From Anaerocolumna xylanovorans DSM 12503 (GTDB lineage Bacteria > Bacillota > Clostridia > Lachnospirales > Lachnospiraceae): a DNA stretch of 64,000 bases. Below, piece after piece: positions 25,883 to 35,355 of the stretch. The translations under genes were made by a program, and so were the position numbers. The DNA is taken from NCBI RefSeq assembly GCF_900143645.1, contig NZ_FRFD01000004.1, positions 1 through 64,000 of the forward strand, read 5' to 3'. Under the pieces are notes generated by a model. That model did not search any database. It saw only the letters and a list, made by a program, of their open reading frames with translations, and had not been told where the DNA came from. The number at the start of each line of letters is the position of its first letter. Within the stretch, counting starts at the first letter, position 1.

Positions 25883-26709
25883 ACGAAGACTTCCTCCTTT
25901 ACACTGTCCGTATCCTTTGATCCAAAGGTAAGACGGTATCTGGCATCTAACTTTACTTCCTGCCAGATGGAATCTTCATATGCAGTAATTAACCTGATAG
26001 ATTCCCTTACAGAGGTCACATAAAGTCTTCTCAATTTTTCCGTACTGTCCTCACATTTAGGATTTGCCTTATAATTTACCAGCAACCCATGCATTTCCTT
26101 ATAATTCCCTGTCATTGCAAGAAGCCCATTGATAAGCAGCCTCTTTCCCCTGTGGGGCGCTATCAAAAGCTTATTGAATTTTTTCATTGATTCAAGAGAA
26201 GCCTTTACCTCTTCCTTGGTAATCCCTGAAAAGAAATCCGCAATAATCCGGGCATTTTTCTCGGATGGGACGATGTGGTCCGTAAGAGAACAGGATATAG
26301 GGTCATGACCGTCTCTTACTAACAAATCCCTGTCAAATTCCACTTCAATTTCCGTATGGCTCACGCCGCTGCTTTCAATTTTCTCATCGATATAGCCATG
26401 ACACTCACTATCCAGAACAAAATGGCAGATAAAACCGCAGATATAGGCCAGATAGGCTTCTTCTCCGCGCTTATTCATAATAACTCTTCCTGCTGATTCA
26501 AAGAATTTACTGGCCGGTTCGTCGTGCATGCCAAATCCTGTCTGATTCACCCTGTTTGCGAAAAGAGGTTTGTAATAGAACAGGATATCCGGTCCATGAA
26601 GTCCAATATCATAAAGTTCCTTATTATTTTTTATTATCTCTTGCATCTCATCCGGTAATGACCGGACCACTTCCTGACCCAGTCTGTAATGCGCATAGGT
26701 TGACGGCAT
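25879..26709 (-). CDS. Zinc-dependent phospholipase C-like protein
   Basis: The 276-residue protein resembles the zinc-dependent PLC/S1-P1 nuclease superfamily: MPSTYAHYRLGQEVV, then DIGLHGPDILFYY, CGFICHFVLDSECHGYID and a C-terminal helical region. The His and Asp residues in these blocks fit a metal site. No signal peptide is seen, unlike secreted alpha-toxins, so it probably acts inside the cell. ATG 26709 is chosen over 26718 because AGGAGG lies 10 bases before it. It is the first gene of a two-gene operon with the MFS transporter. Confidence 0.75.
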   Translation of the reverse strand: MPSTYAHYRLGQEVVRSLPDEMQEIIKNNKELYDIGLHGPDILFYYKPLFANRVNQTGFGMHDEPASKFFESAGRVIMNKRGEEAYLAYICGFICHFVLDSECHGYIDEKIESSGVSHTEIEVEFDRDLLVRDGHDPISCSLTDHIVPSEKNARIIADFFSGITKEEVKASLESMKKFNKLLIAPHRGKRLLINGLLAMTGNYKEMHGLLVNYKANPKCEDSTEKLRRLYVTSVRESIRLITAYEDSIWQEVKLDARYRLTFGSKDTDSVKEEVFV

Positions 26710-26847
26710 AGTTATCATACCTCCTGAAATTTACATTTACACCTTGTTATATGGTTTGTATTTAAAACTAACTCTATACAAGATATGTTAAATCTGCCAT
26801 CACCCTTATGAAAAAGACAGGTAAAGTTTACCTAAAGTAAAAGGCTG

Positions 26848-27522
26848 TTATACTTCAACAGACTGTATTACTTCAACACCGTTTATTATCATGTTATACA
26901 GCGCCATTACATGCACCAGATTCCCATTATGTATACCCAAATCGTAGGTTTCCACCAAATCCATCGGAACGATAATTCTTGACTTCCTGTTTTCTTTATT
27001 AAACCAGGTCTTTAAAGTTACGGCAAATTGCTGGATGCAGATATCCGTACAGTCCCCTACGATAAGAAAGTTCACAATCTTATCATGCTCTTTCAGCCAA
27101 TGTCTGAACTCTTCCTCCAGAAAACCGTTGGTAGAATTTTTGCGTATTAACTGGTATCCGCCTACCTGTTGTAATTCTTCTGCTATTTCCTCTTCGCTGG
27201 TTCCCGCAAGGCAGTGGGGCGGATAGGATTCAAATTCGGGGGAAACCATGCTGTGGCTGTCCGCAAAGGCCAGAATGGGAAAGTCATTTAGCAGGCATGC
27301 CTTTTGAAGCTTTGCCACAGAGGGAAGTATCTCTTCCACCCTGGAGCTTTTCAGGGCTCCTTCCCTTGTAAAACCATTAATAAGATCTACCATCACAAGT
27401 GCCGTTTTTTCTTTCTGCAGCTTAAGCAGGGAAATACCCTTTAAAGAATGCAGCATCTCATAGATTTCCTCCAGCGTCTTTTTGCTTTCTTCTATGAAGC
27501 TATCCTTACCAGTCTTAATCAT
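26848..27522 (-). CDS. Isochorismatase-family cysteine hydrolase, nicotinamidase-like
   Basis: The 224 residues contain the catalytic triad of the family: Asp in VMVDLINGF (about 46), Lys in LIRKNSTNGF (about 128), and Cys in GDCTDICIQQFA (about 163). The segment DSHSMVSPEFESYPPHC resembles the metal-binding DxH region of nicotinamidases. It may thus deamidate nicotinamide or a related amide. An N-terminal extension of about 40 residues is longer than in PncA. RBS AAGGAGA precedes the ATG. It lies downstream of the PucR-type regulator on the same strand. Confidence 0.8.
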   Translation of the reverse strand: MIKTGKDSFIEESKKTLEEIYEMLHSLKGISLLKLQKEKTALVMVDLINGFTREGALKSSRVEEILPSVAKLQKACLLNDFPILAFADSHSMVSPEFESYPPHCLAGTSEEEIAEELQQVGGYQLIRKNSTNGFLEEEFRHWLKEHDKIVNFLIVGDCTDICIQQFAVTLKTWFNKENRKSRIIVPMDLVETYDLGIHNGNLVHVMALYNMIINGVEVIQSVEV

Positions 27523-27626
27523 ATCTTTCTCCTTCCAATCTTACTTTCTCCGGTACATTAAAAAGATTCTGCCATAATTTTCTTATCTTATTATAATACC
27601 GGATCAATGTCCTCCGCAATATCCTT

Positions 27627-28814
27627 TTAAACCTGTTGTGTTTTCTTGGCCATATCCCTGATATAAAAGGCTACTTGATAGGGAAAGAGTTCTTCTGCAT
27701 TTTTAAGCTCGCAGCCGGTTATCTTCTTAATGTTCTGGATACGGTAATTCACCGTATTTCTGTGGGTAAAGGTATCCTCTGCCACTCCTATAAGGCTCCT
27801 GTCATTTTTAATATAGCTTCTAAGAGTATCCATATAGCCGGAATTATGCGCTTTATCGTATTCCTCCAGAGAACCCAGCACTTCTCCGGCATAGCTGTTT
27901 AGAATATCCATATCTTCGACGGAAAACAGGATTTTAAAAAATCCCATCTCATCAAAACGGATAGTCTGCTTTCCCGTTCCGATAGACATTTTCATGGCTG
28001 TTCTGGCCTTTTTATAGCTTGCAGACAGATTCTCTATATGGGATGCTACCGGCCCGATTCCCATATAAAGCCGTTGTTCCTTTGTGAAATAAGAAAAGCT
28101 TTGCAGTATCAGTCCCGGCAGCTCTGCATAAACCTTTTCCTTACTGTTGTTAAGTATAAGTACCAGAAAATCCTCTATACGGATAAGTCCATACGAAGCA
28201 TTAATCTTATTATTTCCTTTCCATAAACCAAATAGATTCTCAAGCTTTATTACTGCCTGATTATAATTGAACTCTTCCTCCGTAGTCTTTTTTACATAGA
28301 TACAAAAAGCCTGAAAAGTTCCTTCCATATCATAGCGCTCTCCCAGTACCTGCCTGACATCTGCCTCTTTCCATTTTCCCTGTATTGCTTCCCGAAAGGC
28401 GTTGCTGATCTTCTTTTCAAATTGCTTCTGGTCAATTATTCTCGTACAATAATCCTGGATCAATTCGGTAATAGAGAATTCCCAAGGCATTTCAAGAATG
28501 GGAAAGTTATGCTCATCGCACCAGGTAACTACCTCTTCCGGTATTTCCTCCAAATACATTCCGGTGTTTACAATAAGCCCCGCACAGTCATCCTTTGCCA
28601 TCCCCTGGATAACTTTTAACAGCCAGTCAGGATTCCCTGCTTTCATTCCTGTTGTAATAGCAAGTTCTTCTCCGTGGAACCTGGATACAATGGTCTCATC
28701 CTCCAACATATGCACCCAGCTTACAACCGTATCCATCCCAGCCTTGCCGGCCACTATACGAAGCTGAAACTGCTCTTTTGTTCCTTCGTACATCTCCCAA
28801 AAACGTACTGCCAT
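27627..28814 (-). CDS. PucR-family transcriptional regulator
   Basis: The 395-residue product has an N-terminal PucR sensing domain (about 1-125, GKAGMDTVVSWVHMLED), a central GGDEF-like fold without catalytic motif, and a C-terminal helix-turn-helix (TLRSYIKNDRSLIGVAEDTF, then HRNTVNYRIQNIKKITG). PucR in bacilli controls purine catabolism. Here the neighbours are a nicotinamidase-like hydrolase and an amidohydrolase, which fits nucleobase or amide breakdown. The ATG at 28814 is chosen because TAGGAGGAG lies 8 bases upstream. Confidence 0.82.
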   Translation of the reverse strand: MAVRFWEMYEGTKEQFQLRIVAGKAGMDTVVSWVHMLEDETIVSRFHGEELAITTGMKAGNPDWLLKVIQGMAKDDCAGLIVNTGMYLEEIPEEVVTWCDEHNFPILEMPWEFSITELIQDYCTRIIDQKQFEKKISNAFREAIQGKWKEADVRQVLGERYDMEGTFQAFCIYVKKTTEEEFNYNQAVIKLENLFGLWKGNNKINASYGLIRIEDFLVLILNNSKEKVYAELPGLILQSFSYFTKEQRLYMGIGPVASHIENLSASYKKARTAMKMSIGTGKQTIRFDEMGFFKILFSVEDMDILNSYAGEVLGSLEEYDKAHNSGYMDTLRSYIKNDRSLIGVAEDTFTHRNTVNYRIQNIKKITGCELKNAEELFPYQVAFYIRDMAKKTQQV

Positions 28815-29003
28815 ATCAAAATCTCCTCCTAAAATCACTCTATAGCCGTTTTAATCAGAACATTTGTTTTGTATTATAAATACCATATTTCCATGATAGA
28901 TTCAGACTAACAGATTATATACAAAATGTCAATTAGACTATATAATATAATCATAGTAAGGGAATAGCCGATAATGTCAGCAATTATAAAGGAGGATTCG
29001 AAT

Positions 29004-29183
29004 ATGTATATCGACAGCACAAATTTATACATAGATTTAACAAAATATAACACTAAAGCTTTTACCAGTTTAATAGCCTCCGAGAAGTATGATAATTGTG
29101 AGAATTTTTATCAGCATCTGGTGGAAAAGAAAGATATACACAGGTTTTTCCGCAAAAAAAGTGATTCCGCAAAAATCCATTAA
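29004..29183 (+). CDS. Small hypothetical protein (59 residues)
   Basis: The product MYIDSTNLYIDLTKYNTKAF continues with a polar, partly basic end (IHRFFRKKSDSAKIH). AAAGGAGG lies 7 bases before the ATG, and a terminator follows at 29231, so a real short gene is likely. It is rich in Tyr and Asn and has no membrane segment. A TATAATATAAT stretch about 60-70 bases upstream may be the -10 region. No family is recognised. Confidence 0.55.
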   Translation: MYIDSTNLYIDLTKYNTKAFTSLIASEKYDNCENFYQHLVEKKDIHRFFRKKSDSAKIH

Positions 29184-29230
29184 TCTTGATAATATGAATT
29201 GATAACATAAAATTTCGTCATCACACAAAA

Positions 29231-29259
29231 AAAGGGTTCCCTTATGGGAACCTCTTTTT
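29231..29259. terminator. Bidirectional terminator between the small gene and the amidohydrolase
   Basis: GGTTCCC pairs with GGGAACC across TTAT, flanked by A7 on the left and T5 on the right. It can end both convergent transcripts. Confidence 0.88.
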
Positions 29260-29299
29260 AATTTCTCTTTATGATGTAAATTTGTATACCTGCATAATT

Positions 29300-30490
29300 T
29301 CACTGCTGCTCTGTCATGGTGTCTTCTTCGTCACTCCACCGGTATACTATATTACCGTCAATAATAGTATACATGGTATGGGTAAATACCTCCATAGGAT
29401 TCCCGGTAAAAATAGCAATATCCGCATCCTTTCCGGCCTCAAGGCTTCCTACCCGCTCCTCTGTCTGACAAATCTCCGCCGCATTAATAGTAATAGCCTT
29501 TAACCCTTCTTCTATCCCAAGTCCATTTTTGGCTGCAAGTCCTGCACAGATGGGAAGGTACTGAATAAGAGTAACCGGATGATCCGTCGTTATAGCAACC
29601 TTAACACCATTCTTTGCCAATACTCCCGGGGTTTTAAAATCCACATTTTTAATCTCCAGCTTATTCCGGCAGGACATTCCCGGCCCGATAATAGCCGGAT
29701 AGCCGCTTTTTGCTATCTCCTCTGCAATGATATGACCTTCCGAACAATGATCCAAGGTCAGTTTCAGCTGATATTCCCTGGCAATACGGATGGCCGTCAG
29801 TATATCATCGGCTCTGTGGACATGGGCTTTTAAGGGTATCTCTCCTTTTAATACCGCAAGCCAGGCTTCCAGTCTGAAATCCTCTTCAAAGTCTTCCCCC
29901 GCCTTTGCCTTCTCTTTCTTCTTCTGATACTGCTTTGCATAAAATAACTCTTCCCGAAGCATGGCAGCTATTGTCATTCTGGAAGCGGGAGGTTTGTTTA
30001 AATCTTTATAAGACCTCTTGGGATTTTCTCCAAAGGCAACCTTCATGGCAGCAGGCTCCTTTATCACCATATCATCAATTACCCTTCCATGGGTTTTCAT
30101 AAAGAGAAACTGTCCTCCCACAACATTTGTACTTCCGGGTCCCACCATAACGGAAGTGATACCAGCCTGAATCGCATTGTGAAAAGCCGCATCCAGTGGG
30201 TTTACCGCATCCAGTGCTCTGATATAAGGGGTGATGGGGTCAGTGGCTTCGTTGCAGTCATCATCCTCTTCTCCTTCTTTTTCTTCCGTGATGCCAATAT
30301 GGCAATGGGCTTCAATAATCCCGGGCATTACCCACAAACCTTTGGCATCAATTACGGTATCCTCCTCACACGGAGTAAAATCAGGTTTCTCTCCCACAAA
30401 AGCAATCTTCCCGTCCTTTATCAGCACACAGCCGCGCTCATAGGTCTTTCCGGCCATGGTAAATACTTTTCCGTTTTTAATAAACAGCAT
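29300..30490 (-). CDS. Amidohydrolase, imidazolonepropionase-like
   Basis: The 396-residue protein shows the metal-dependent amidohydrolase pattern: GLWVMPGIIEAHCHIG (HxH, about 58-64), His in KAHVHRADD, His in LTLDHCSEGH, Asp in AITTDHPV, and the C-terminal strand GSLEAGKDADIAIFTG. It belongs with the cytosolic imidazolonepropionase-related enzymes; the substrate is not evident. RBS AAAGGATA precedes the ATG. Nearby PucR and isochorismatase-type genes suggest breakdown of a nitrogen compound, but it is in a separate unit. Confidence 0.85.
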   Translation of the reverse strand: MLFIKNGKVFTMAGKTYERGCVLIKDGKIAFVGEKPDFTPCEEDTVIDAKGLWVMPGIIEAHCHIGITEEKEGEEDDDCNEATDPITPYIRALDAVNPLDAAFHNAIQAGITSVMVGPGSTNVVGGQFLFMKTHGRVIDDMVIKEPAAMKVAFGENPKRSYKDLNKPPASRMTIAAMLREELFYAKQYQKKKEKAKAGEDFEEDFRLEAWLAVLKGEIPLKAHVHRADDILTAIRIAREYQLKLTLDHCSEGHIIAEEIAKSGYPAIIGPGMSCRNKLEIKNVDFKTPGVLAKNGVKVAITTDHPVTLIQYLPICAGLAAKNGLGIEEGLKAITINAAEICQTEERVGSLEAGKDADIAIFTGNPMEVFTHTMYTIIDGNIVYRWSDEEDTMTEQQ

Positions 30491-30632
30491 AAATTATCCT
30501 TTCCATGTAATGCCTCATAATCCAGTCTCATCACAGAAAATATCCAATCTCCTGTTACAGGCATCTTAAACACCATACAGTTTTTCTTATTATGAAAATT
30601 CTATACATGGAACAGCAAAGAAAAAGGATAAC

Positions 30633-31244
30633 TTACAGGTTCACATTGGGATTATTATCGTAGGCAGAACCGATCTCACACATATAATCCAGAATCTCTG
30701 CAAACAAGTCAAACAATGCTTTCAGCAGGTCAATGTCCTTGATAACCCCGGCAACACAAAAATATAATTCATCCACACCTTCCGGAAAACTTTCCCCAAA
30801 CCATCCCTCGTCATCCTTTACCTGAAGACAAAATCTTGGCTGCAGCCCAATCAGGCTCTGGATACTCGTCTTGGAAAACAGCAATTGAATTTTTTCTTCG
30901 TTATTTCCCTTTATCACATAATCCGAATCGAACTCACTAAAGCCGATTTCGATGTCCTGCATCCCAAAAAGCCTTCCTAATTCACTAAAGAGCCCAGCTT
31001 TATATATCTTAAATTGCAGGCCGTCTTTATTCACATAGGGTGCCCGCATACGGGTATAGGTAACGGAGGACTTTCCGGTGGAAACCGTATAGGTATCCAG
31101 TGTAATGGTCCACTCCCTTACATGAACCACCACCTTATTTTTGCCGAAAAAACCTTTCTCAATGTAATCTGCTCCAATGGAATTACTCAATTCACTCCAA
31201 ACTTCTTTCTTACTTGGTCCGAAAACTTCCCTTAAAACGCCCAC
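30633..31244 (-). CDS. Hypothetical cytoplasmic protein
   Basis: The 203-residue product begins MGVLREVFGPSKKEVWSELS from a GTG at 31244, chosen because AAAGGGAGG lies 8 bases before it; the ATG further upstream has no RBS of that quality. No signal peptide or membrane helix is seen. Alternating hydrophobic strands (VVVHVREWTITLDTYTV, SVTYTRMRAPYV, FCLQVKDDEGWFG) suggest a beta-rich fold, like some DUF3137-type proteins; the family is uncertain. It is a single gene, divergent from the alaS T-box unit. Confidence 0.6.
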   Translation of the reverse strand: MGVLREVFGPSKKEVWSELSNSIGADYIEKGFFGKNKVVVHVREWTITLDTYTVSTGKSSVTYTRMRAPYVNKDGLQFKIYKAGLFSELGRLFGMQDIEIGFSEFDSDYVIKGNNEEKIQLLFSKTSIQSLIGLQPRFCLQVKDDEGWFGESFPEGVDELYFCVAGVIKDIDLLKALFDLFAEILDYMCEIGSAYDNNPNVNL

Positions 31245-31361
31245 TTTCCTTACCTCCCTTTGTTCCCCCATGCATCTTCAAATGCTTTATATCTATAATC
31301 TTAATTATTGCTATTATAACAGGCTTTTCTTTTCATTTCCAGATATCTTTGACTATAGCTG

Positions 31362-31391
31362 TTGACAATTACTCTACATCTGTGATATCCT
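31362..31391 (+). promoter_or_regulatory. Promoter of the alaS T-box unit
   Basis: TTGACA (31362-31367) and TATCCT (31386-31391) are spaced by 18 bases, about 25 bases before the T-box leader. Confidence 0.6.
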
Positions 31392-31399
31392 ACCTGTAA

Positions 31400-31690
31400 T
31401 TTCATCACAAAAAGGCTATGAAGAGGAATAGTACGTATTATACCTGTCTCAGAGAGAAGATGGCGGTGCAAATCTTTACAAGGGTAATACCGAAGCAGTC
31501 TTGGAGCTGTGGACCGAACAGATTTTAAGTAGGCTCCAACGGAGTTTCCGCCGTTAAAAGGAAATCGGTATCGGGTATTTTACCCCGTACTGACTGGAGT
31601 GCAAATTTTATTTGAATTTAGGTGGTAACACGGACTCAAGAGTTCGCCCTAAGCTGGAACCTTCCAGCTTGGGGCTTTTTTATTATAAAA
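31400..31690 (+). promoter_or_regulatory. T-box leader controlling alaS
   Basis: The leader has the stem I AGAGAG element near 31452, the central CCGAA region, the T-box proper TTTAGGTGGTAACACGG at about 31617-31633, and a terminator CCCTAAGCTGGAA/TTCCAGCTTGGGG with a T-run ending near 31682. Uncharged tRNA should stabilise the antiterminator. The downstream gene makes the tRNA alanine-specific; a GCT in GGAGCTGTGG near 31505 is the likely specifier codon, which is inferred. Confidence 0.9.
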
Positions 31691-31764
31691 ATTATTTAAA
31701 AACTTTACTTTAACATGATAGGAACTGTACTCTTTCCTATCTACCATTCTGAAAGGAGAACAAT

Positions 31765-33534
31765 ATGACAGCGCAGGAATTAAGAAGAATGTATGCAGAA
31801 TTTTTTAAAGAAAGGGGACATAAGGAAATCGCGTCAGCCTCCCTGCTGCCGGATAATGATCCTACTGTTTTGTTTACCACCGCCGGTATGCATCCTTTGG
31901 TTCCCTACCTGTTAGGTGAAAAGCATCCTCTTGGCAGCAAGTTAGTAAATATTCAAAAATGTGTAAGAACATGTGACATTGATGAAGTGGGGGATGATAC
32001 CCATCTTACCTTTTTTGAAATGCTGGGGAATTGGTCCCTGGGGGATTACTTTAAGGAGGAAGCTATCTCCTTTAGCTTTGAATTTTTGACCTCTAAGCTG
32101 CAGATACCGGCTTCAAAGATTGCGGTAACTGTCTTTGCCGGAGATGAAGAGCTTCCGGCAGATGAAGAGGCTGCAAGTATCTGGATCAAAAAGGGATTAG
32201 GAAAGAATCAGATATTCTATTACGGCAAAGAAGAAAATTGGTGGGGACCAGCCGGTCAAACCGGTCCCTGCGGCCCGGACACAGAAATCTTTTATGACAT
32301 GGGAAAAGAACCCTGCAGCAGTGACTGCGGCCCTGCCTGCTCCTGCGGTAAATATGTGGAAATATGGAACAATGTCTTTATGCAGTATAATAAAGAGCGC
32401 GACGGCTCCTACCATCCATTGCCAAGAAAGAACATTGATACCGGAATGGGGCTTGAAAGGATTCTTACCATCTTAGACGGAAAAGATAATGTGTATGAAA
32501 CCGAGCTTTTTATCCCTGTTATGGATAGGCTAAAATTCCTTTCACAGATTCCCTACTCCAAAGACACAAAGGGCATTTTCCGCATTATCTGTGAACACAC
32601 CAGAGCTATGACCTTTATTCTTGGAGACTCCAAAAAAATTACACCCTCTAATACGGAGCAGGGCTATATTCTGCGAAGACTTATCAGGAGAACTATAAGA
32701 CTGCTGCAAAAGCTTGGTATAAAAGAAAATATTCTTTGTGAGCTGTCCCAGGTAATCCTTGTGCAATACCGGGAATCCTATCCCGAACTTAAGGAAAACA
32801 GCAGGTTCATCTTAGAGCAGCTTAACAAAGAATATGAGCTCTTTCAAAAGACTTTAGACAGCGGACTAAAAAAAGCCGAACAGTATTTATCCGGCCTGAA
32901 AAAAGAGGAAACCTTAAATGGCAGGCTTGCCTTTAAACTGTATGATACCTTTGGATTTCCCATTGAATTTACCATGGAACTGGCAAAGGAAAAGGGCATT
33001 CAGATTGATATACAGGGCTTTTATGAAAAACTGAAGGAACATCAGGACAAATCCAGAAAAGGTGCAGAGGGTAAGTTTAAGGGAGGTCTTGCAGATAGCA
33101 GCCGGCAGACTGCCAGACTTCACACCGCCACACACCTTCTTAACGGCGCCTTAAGAAGAATCCTTGGGGACAGTGTTTACCAACGGGGCAGCAATATTAC
33201 AAGCGAACGGCTGCGCTTTGACTTTTCCTTTGAACGGAAAATGACCCCAGAAGAATTACAAAAAGTTGCAGAACTAGTAAACCACGCAATTGCCAGTAAT
33301 CTTGATGTATTATGCGAGGAAACGACACCGGAAAAGGCCAGAAAGGAAGGTGCTATCGGTATATTTGACAGTAAGTATGGGGAAAAGGTAAAGGTCTATA
33401 CGATCCCTGGCTATTCCAAGGAAATCTGCGGTGGTCCACACGCTGCCGCCACCGGAGAATTGGGGCATTTTACAATCATAAAGGAGGAGGCCTCCTCTTC
33501 CGGAGTTAGAAGAATCAAGGCAATTCTTGACTAA
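31765..33534 (+). CDS. alaS: Alanyl-tRNA synthetase, short form without C-Ala domain
   Basis: The 589-residue protein has the class II catalytic core (about 1-240: FTTAGMHPLVPYLLGEKHP, NIDTGMGLERIL), the tRNA-binding middle part, and an editing domain with its full zinc set (HTATHLL near 455, CGGPH near 560). It ends right after the editing domain (SSSGVRRIKAILD). Usual AlaRS has about 870 residues, with a coiled coil and C-Ala domain that are absent here; the stop is clean and no remnant follows. RBS AAAGGAG precedes the ATG, and expression is T-box-controlled. It may be a second AlaRS beside a full one elsewhere. Confidence 0.9.
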   Translation: MTAQELRRMYAEFFKERGHKEIASASLLPDNDPTVLFTTAGMHPLVPYLLGEKHPLGSKLVNIQKCVRTCDIDEVGDDTHLTFFEMLGNWSLGDYFKEEAISFSFEFLTSKLQIPASKIAVTVFAGDEELPADEEAASIWIKKGLGKNQIFYYGKEENWWGPAGQTGPCGPDTEIFYDMGKEPCSSDCGPACSCGKYVEIWNNVFMQYNKERDGSYHPLPRKNIDTGMGLERILTILDGKDNVYETELFIPVMDRLKFLSQIPYSKDTKGIFRIICEHTRAMTFILGDSKKITPSNTEQGYILRRLIRRTIRLLQKLGIKENILCELSQVILVQYRESYPELKENSRFILEQLNKEYELFQKTLDSGLKKAEQYLSGLKKEETLNGRLAFKLYDTFGFPIEFTMELAKEKGIQIDIQGFYEKLKEHQDKSRKGAEGKFKGGLADSSRQTARLHTATHLLNGALRRILGDSVYQRGSNITSERLRFDFSFERKMTPEELQKVAELVNHAIASNLDVLCEETTPEKARKEGAIGIFDSKYGEKVKVYTIPGYSKEICGGPHAAATGELGHFTIIKEEASSSGVRRIKAILD

Positions 33535-33541
33535 ACTATGA

Positions 33542-33615
33542 CAGGAAAAGCCCTATAGCTTTCCTGCACACATTGTACTAAAGATGATTAGTGCAAAAAC
33601 TATGGGGCTTCTTCC
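33542..33615 (+). terminator. Terminator-like hairpins after alaS
   Basis: Two alternative stems overlap: CAGGAAA/TTTCCTG near 33542-33566, and AAGCCCTATAG with CTATGGGGCTT (33548-33558 and 33600-33610, one G-T pair). The T-content after them is modest. Confidence 0.45.
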
Positions 33616-33696
33616 GTTTTCATATCAGTCTAAATATAATTAATGCTGTTACCCAAGCGGATAATCTGGCTAAAATGGCTGCCTGCTAGTTTCTAT

Positions 33697-34545
33697 TTAA
33701 AACAAGTGCTCTCTTTTTTTAAAAAATTCATGATAAAACCGGATGCTCTCTAATTCTTCCCACCTTCTGGTCTCAACAGGCTCTTCATCCAGGTTGTAAA
33801 TCCTGGCTCCTTCTAACGAAAGAAGAAAAGGCGAATGGGTCGCTATTATAAACTGGACATCAAAAAATCTGCCCATGTCAAATATCAACTTGGTCAGCTC
33901 ATACTGGTATTTGGGGGACAGGCTGTTCTCCGGCTCATCTAGCAGATAAAGCTTTCCCGAAATCAGTTCTTTATCGAAGTAGCGCAGAGCATTTTCTCCA
34001 TTGGAAAACTCCCTGGTCTTTTCCCCTGCGTTCTTTTGGATATACTTTGTTGCCGTTATCGATCTGGTTTGATTTATTTTTTTCAGCCTGTCATAATCCT
34101 TCATAGAGGTGAATTGAAAATCACTGAATTTAAAGTTTTTGTACTCTTCAAAGGACTCTTCCTGTTTTCTCCCGGTTTCCTTATTGCCTTTCCTTTGATT
34201 TAAGATACCGTCAATGATATCCTCACTGGTAATAATCTTGCTTCCTTCCGGAATCTTTCTTACACCATCTTCCCCATTCAGACTATAACTGCACATGCCA
34301 AGAAAATCTATAAATTCCTTGGAACGGTCTACGGCAGTCCGCCTTGGCAGCTCCAGTTTTTCAGAAATAAGATTTAAAAGGCTTGATTTTCCACTCCCGT
34401 TACCTCCATAAAATATGGTAATCCGGTCAAAGGAAATATGATTTAATTCTTTAAAATAAAACACGCCAAAGGGATAGGCAGAGGTAAAGCGGTAAAGATC
34501 CATCTCATATTGGCCCGGTAAATGAAACCCTGTAAGATATAGCAT
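33697..34545 (-). CDS. Stand-alone ABC-type ATPase (AAA_15/21 group)
   Basis: The 282-residue product has Walker A YGGNGSGKSS (about 45-54), an ABC signature FSNGEN (about 187), Walker B KLYLLDEPENSLSP, and the H-loop ATHSP. These are features of SMC/OLD-like ATPases found in single genes and some defence or repair systems. A charged, variable insertion (about 90-165) separates the two halves. No nuclease domain and no partner gene is adjacent. The ATG at 34545 is chosen because AAAGAGGTGG stands about 8 bases upstream. The function is unknown. Confidence 0.78.
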   Translation of the reverse strand: MLYLTGFHLPGQYEMDLYRFTSAYPFGVFYFKELNHISFDRITIFYGGNGSGKSSLLNLISEKLELPRRTAVDRSKEFIDFLGMCSYSLNGEDGVRKIPEGSKIITSEDIIDGILNQRKGNKETGRKQEESFEEYKNFKFSDFQFTSMKDYDRLKKINQTRSITATKYIQKNAGEKTREFSNGENALRYFDKELISGKLYLLDEPENSLSPKYQYELTKLIFDMGRFFDVQFIIATHSPFLLSLEGARIYNLDEEPVETRRWEELESIRFYHEFFKKREHLF

Positions 34546-34658
34546 ATACAAATCCACCTCTTTCCATTGTAATCTCATCTGATACTTACGCTATTTTAGC
34601 ACAGATGACATAGAAATGATACCCTTTTAAGGCTACCCTTAAGTCTGATATTTTTCTA

Positions 34659-34691
34659 TTGACAAATATTAAAATAGTCATTATAATGACT
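34659..34691 (+). promoter_or_regulatory. Promoter with palindromic operator before the TetR gene
   Basis: TTGACA (34659-34664) and TATAAT (34682-34687) are spaced by 17 bases. A perfect 16-bp palindrome AGTCATTATAATGACT (34676-34691) covers the -10 box, ideal for autorepression by the TetR product. Confidence 0.82.
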
Positions 34692-34718
34692 TTATAGTCA
34701 GTGATTAAGGAGTCATTT

Positions 34719-35303
34719 ATGAATCAAAAGACATCCAGGCAACTAAAAAAAGAGCAAACTAAAGCGGCACTTATAGAAACAGCTTATGATATTTTCTCTA
34801 AGAAGGGGATACAAGGCACCCGAATGTCCGATATTGCCGCCGCAGCTAACGTATCCCACGGAACGGTCTTTCTGCATTTTAGTACACAGGAGGCTTTTAT
34901 TGCAGAGGTGGTACAGTATTACTGTAACCAGATAGCCCTGCGCACCCATGAATACTCTGATTCCTGCCATTCTTTAAGAGAGCTCTTATCGGCTCATTTA
35001 GATGGAATTATGGAATACGAGCCCTTTTATACAAGGCTGGTTATCGAAAGCCGGATGCTTCCGACAGAAGCAAGAGATGCTTTCATTTCGGTACAGTCCG
35101 CCATATCCTTTCATTTTAGCAAGGCTCTTGAAAGAGAGGGACTAACTTCTATTCCGGCAGGCAGTCTTTTTAATATGTGGATGGGATTGGTGCATTATTA
35201 TCTGGCTAACGGCGATTTATTTGCACCAGAAGGAAATGTCATCCGCCGTTACAAAGCCACCTTAACAGATACTTTTCTTTCATTGATGGAAAAGAAAGAC
35301 TAG
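34719..35303 (+). CDS. TetR-family regulator
   Basis: The 194-residue protein has the TetR DNA-binding domain (about 8-55: ALIETAYDIFSKKGIQGTRM, SDIAAAANVSHGTVFLHFST) and a helical ligand-binding half. The ATG at 34719 follows AAGGAG by 6 bases. It heads a cassette of four genes on the same strand: winged-helix fragment, carboxymuconolactone decarboxylase-like protein, and zinc-ribbon protein. The palindromic site over its own -10 box suggests autoregulation and so control of the cassette. Confidence 0.9.
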   Translation: MNQKTSRQLKKEQTKAALIETAYDIFSKKGIQGTRMSDIAAAANVSHGTVFLHFSTQEAFIAEVVQYYCNQIALRTHEYSDSCHSLRELLSAHLDGIMEYEPFYTRLVIESRMLPTEARDAFISVQSAISFHFSKALEREGLTSIPAGSLFNMWMGLVHYYLANGDLFAPEGNVIRRYKATLTDTFLSLMEKKD

Positions 35304-35355
35304 CAGCCACATACCAGGCAACTGCAAATTCCTGTAGAAAAGGAGGAAATATACT

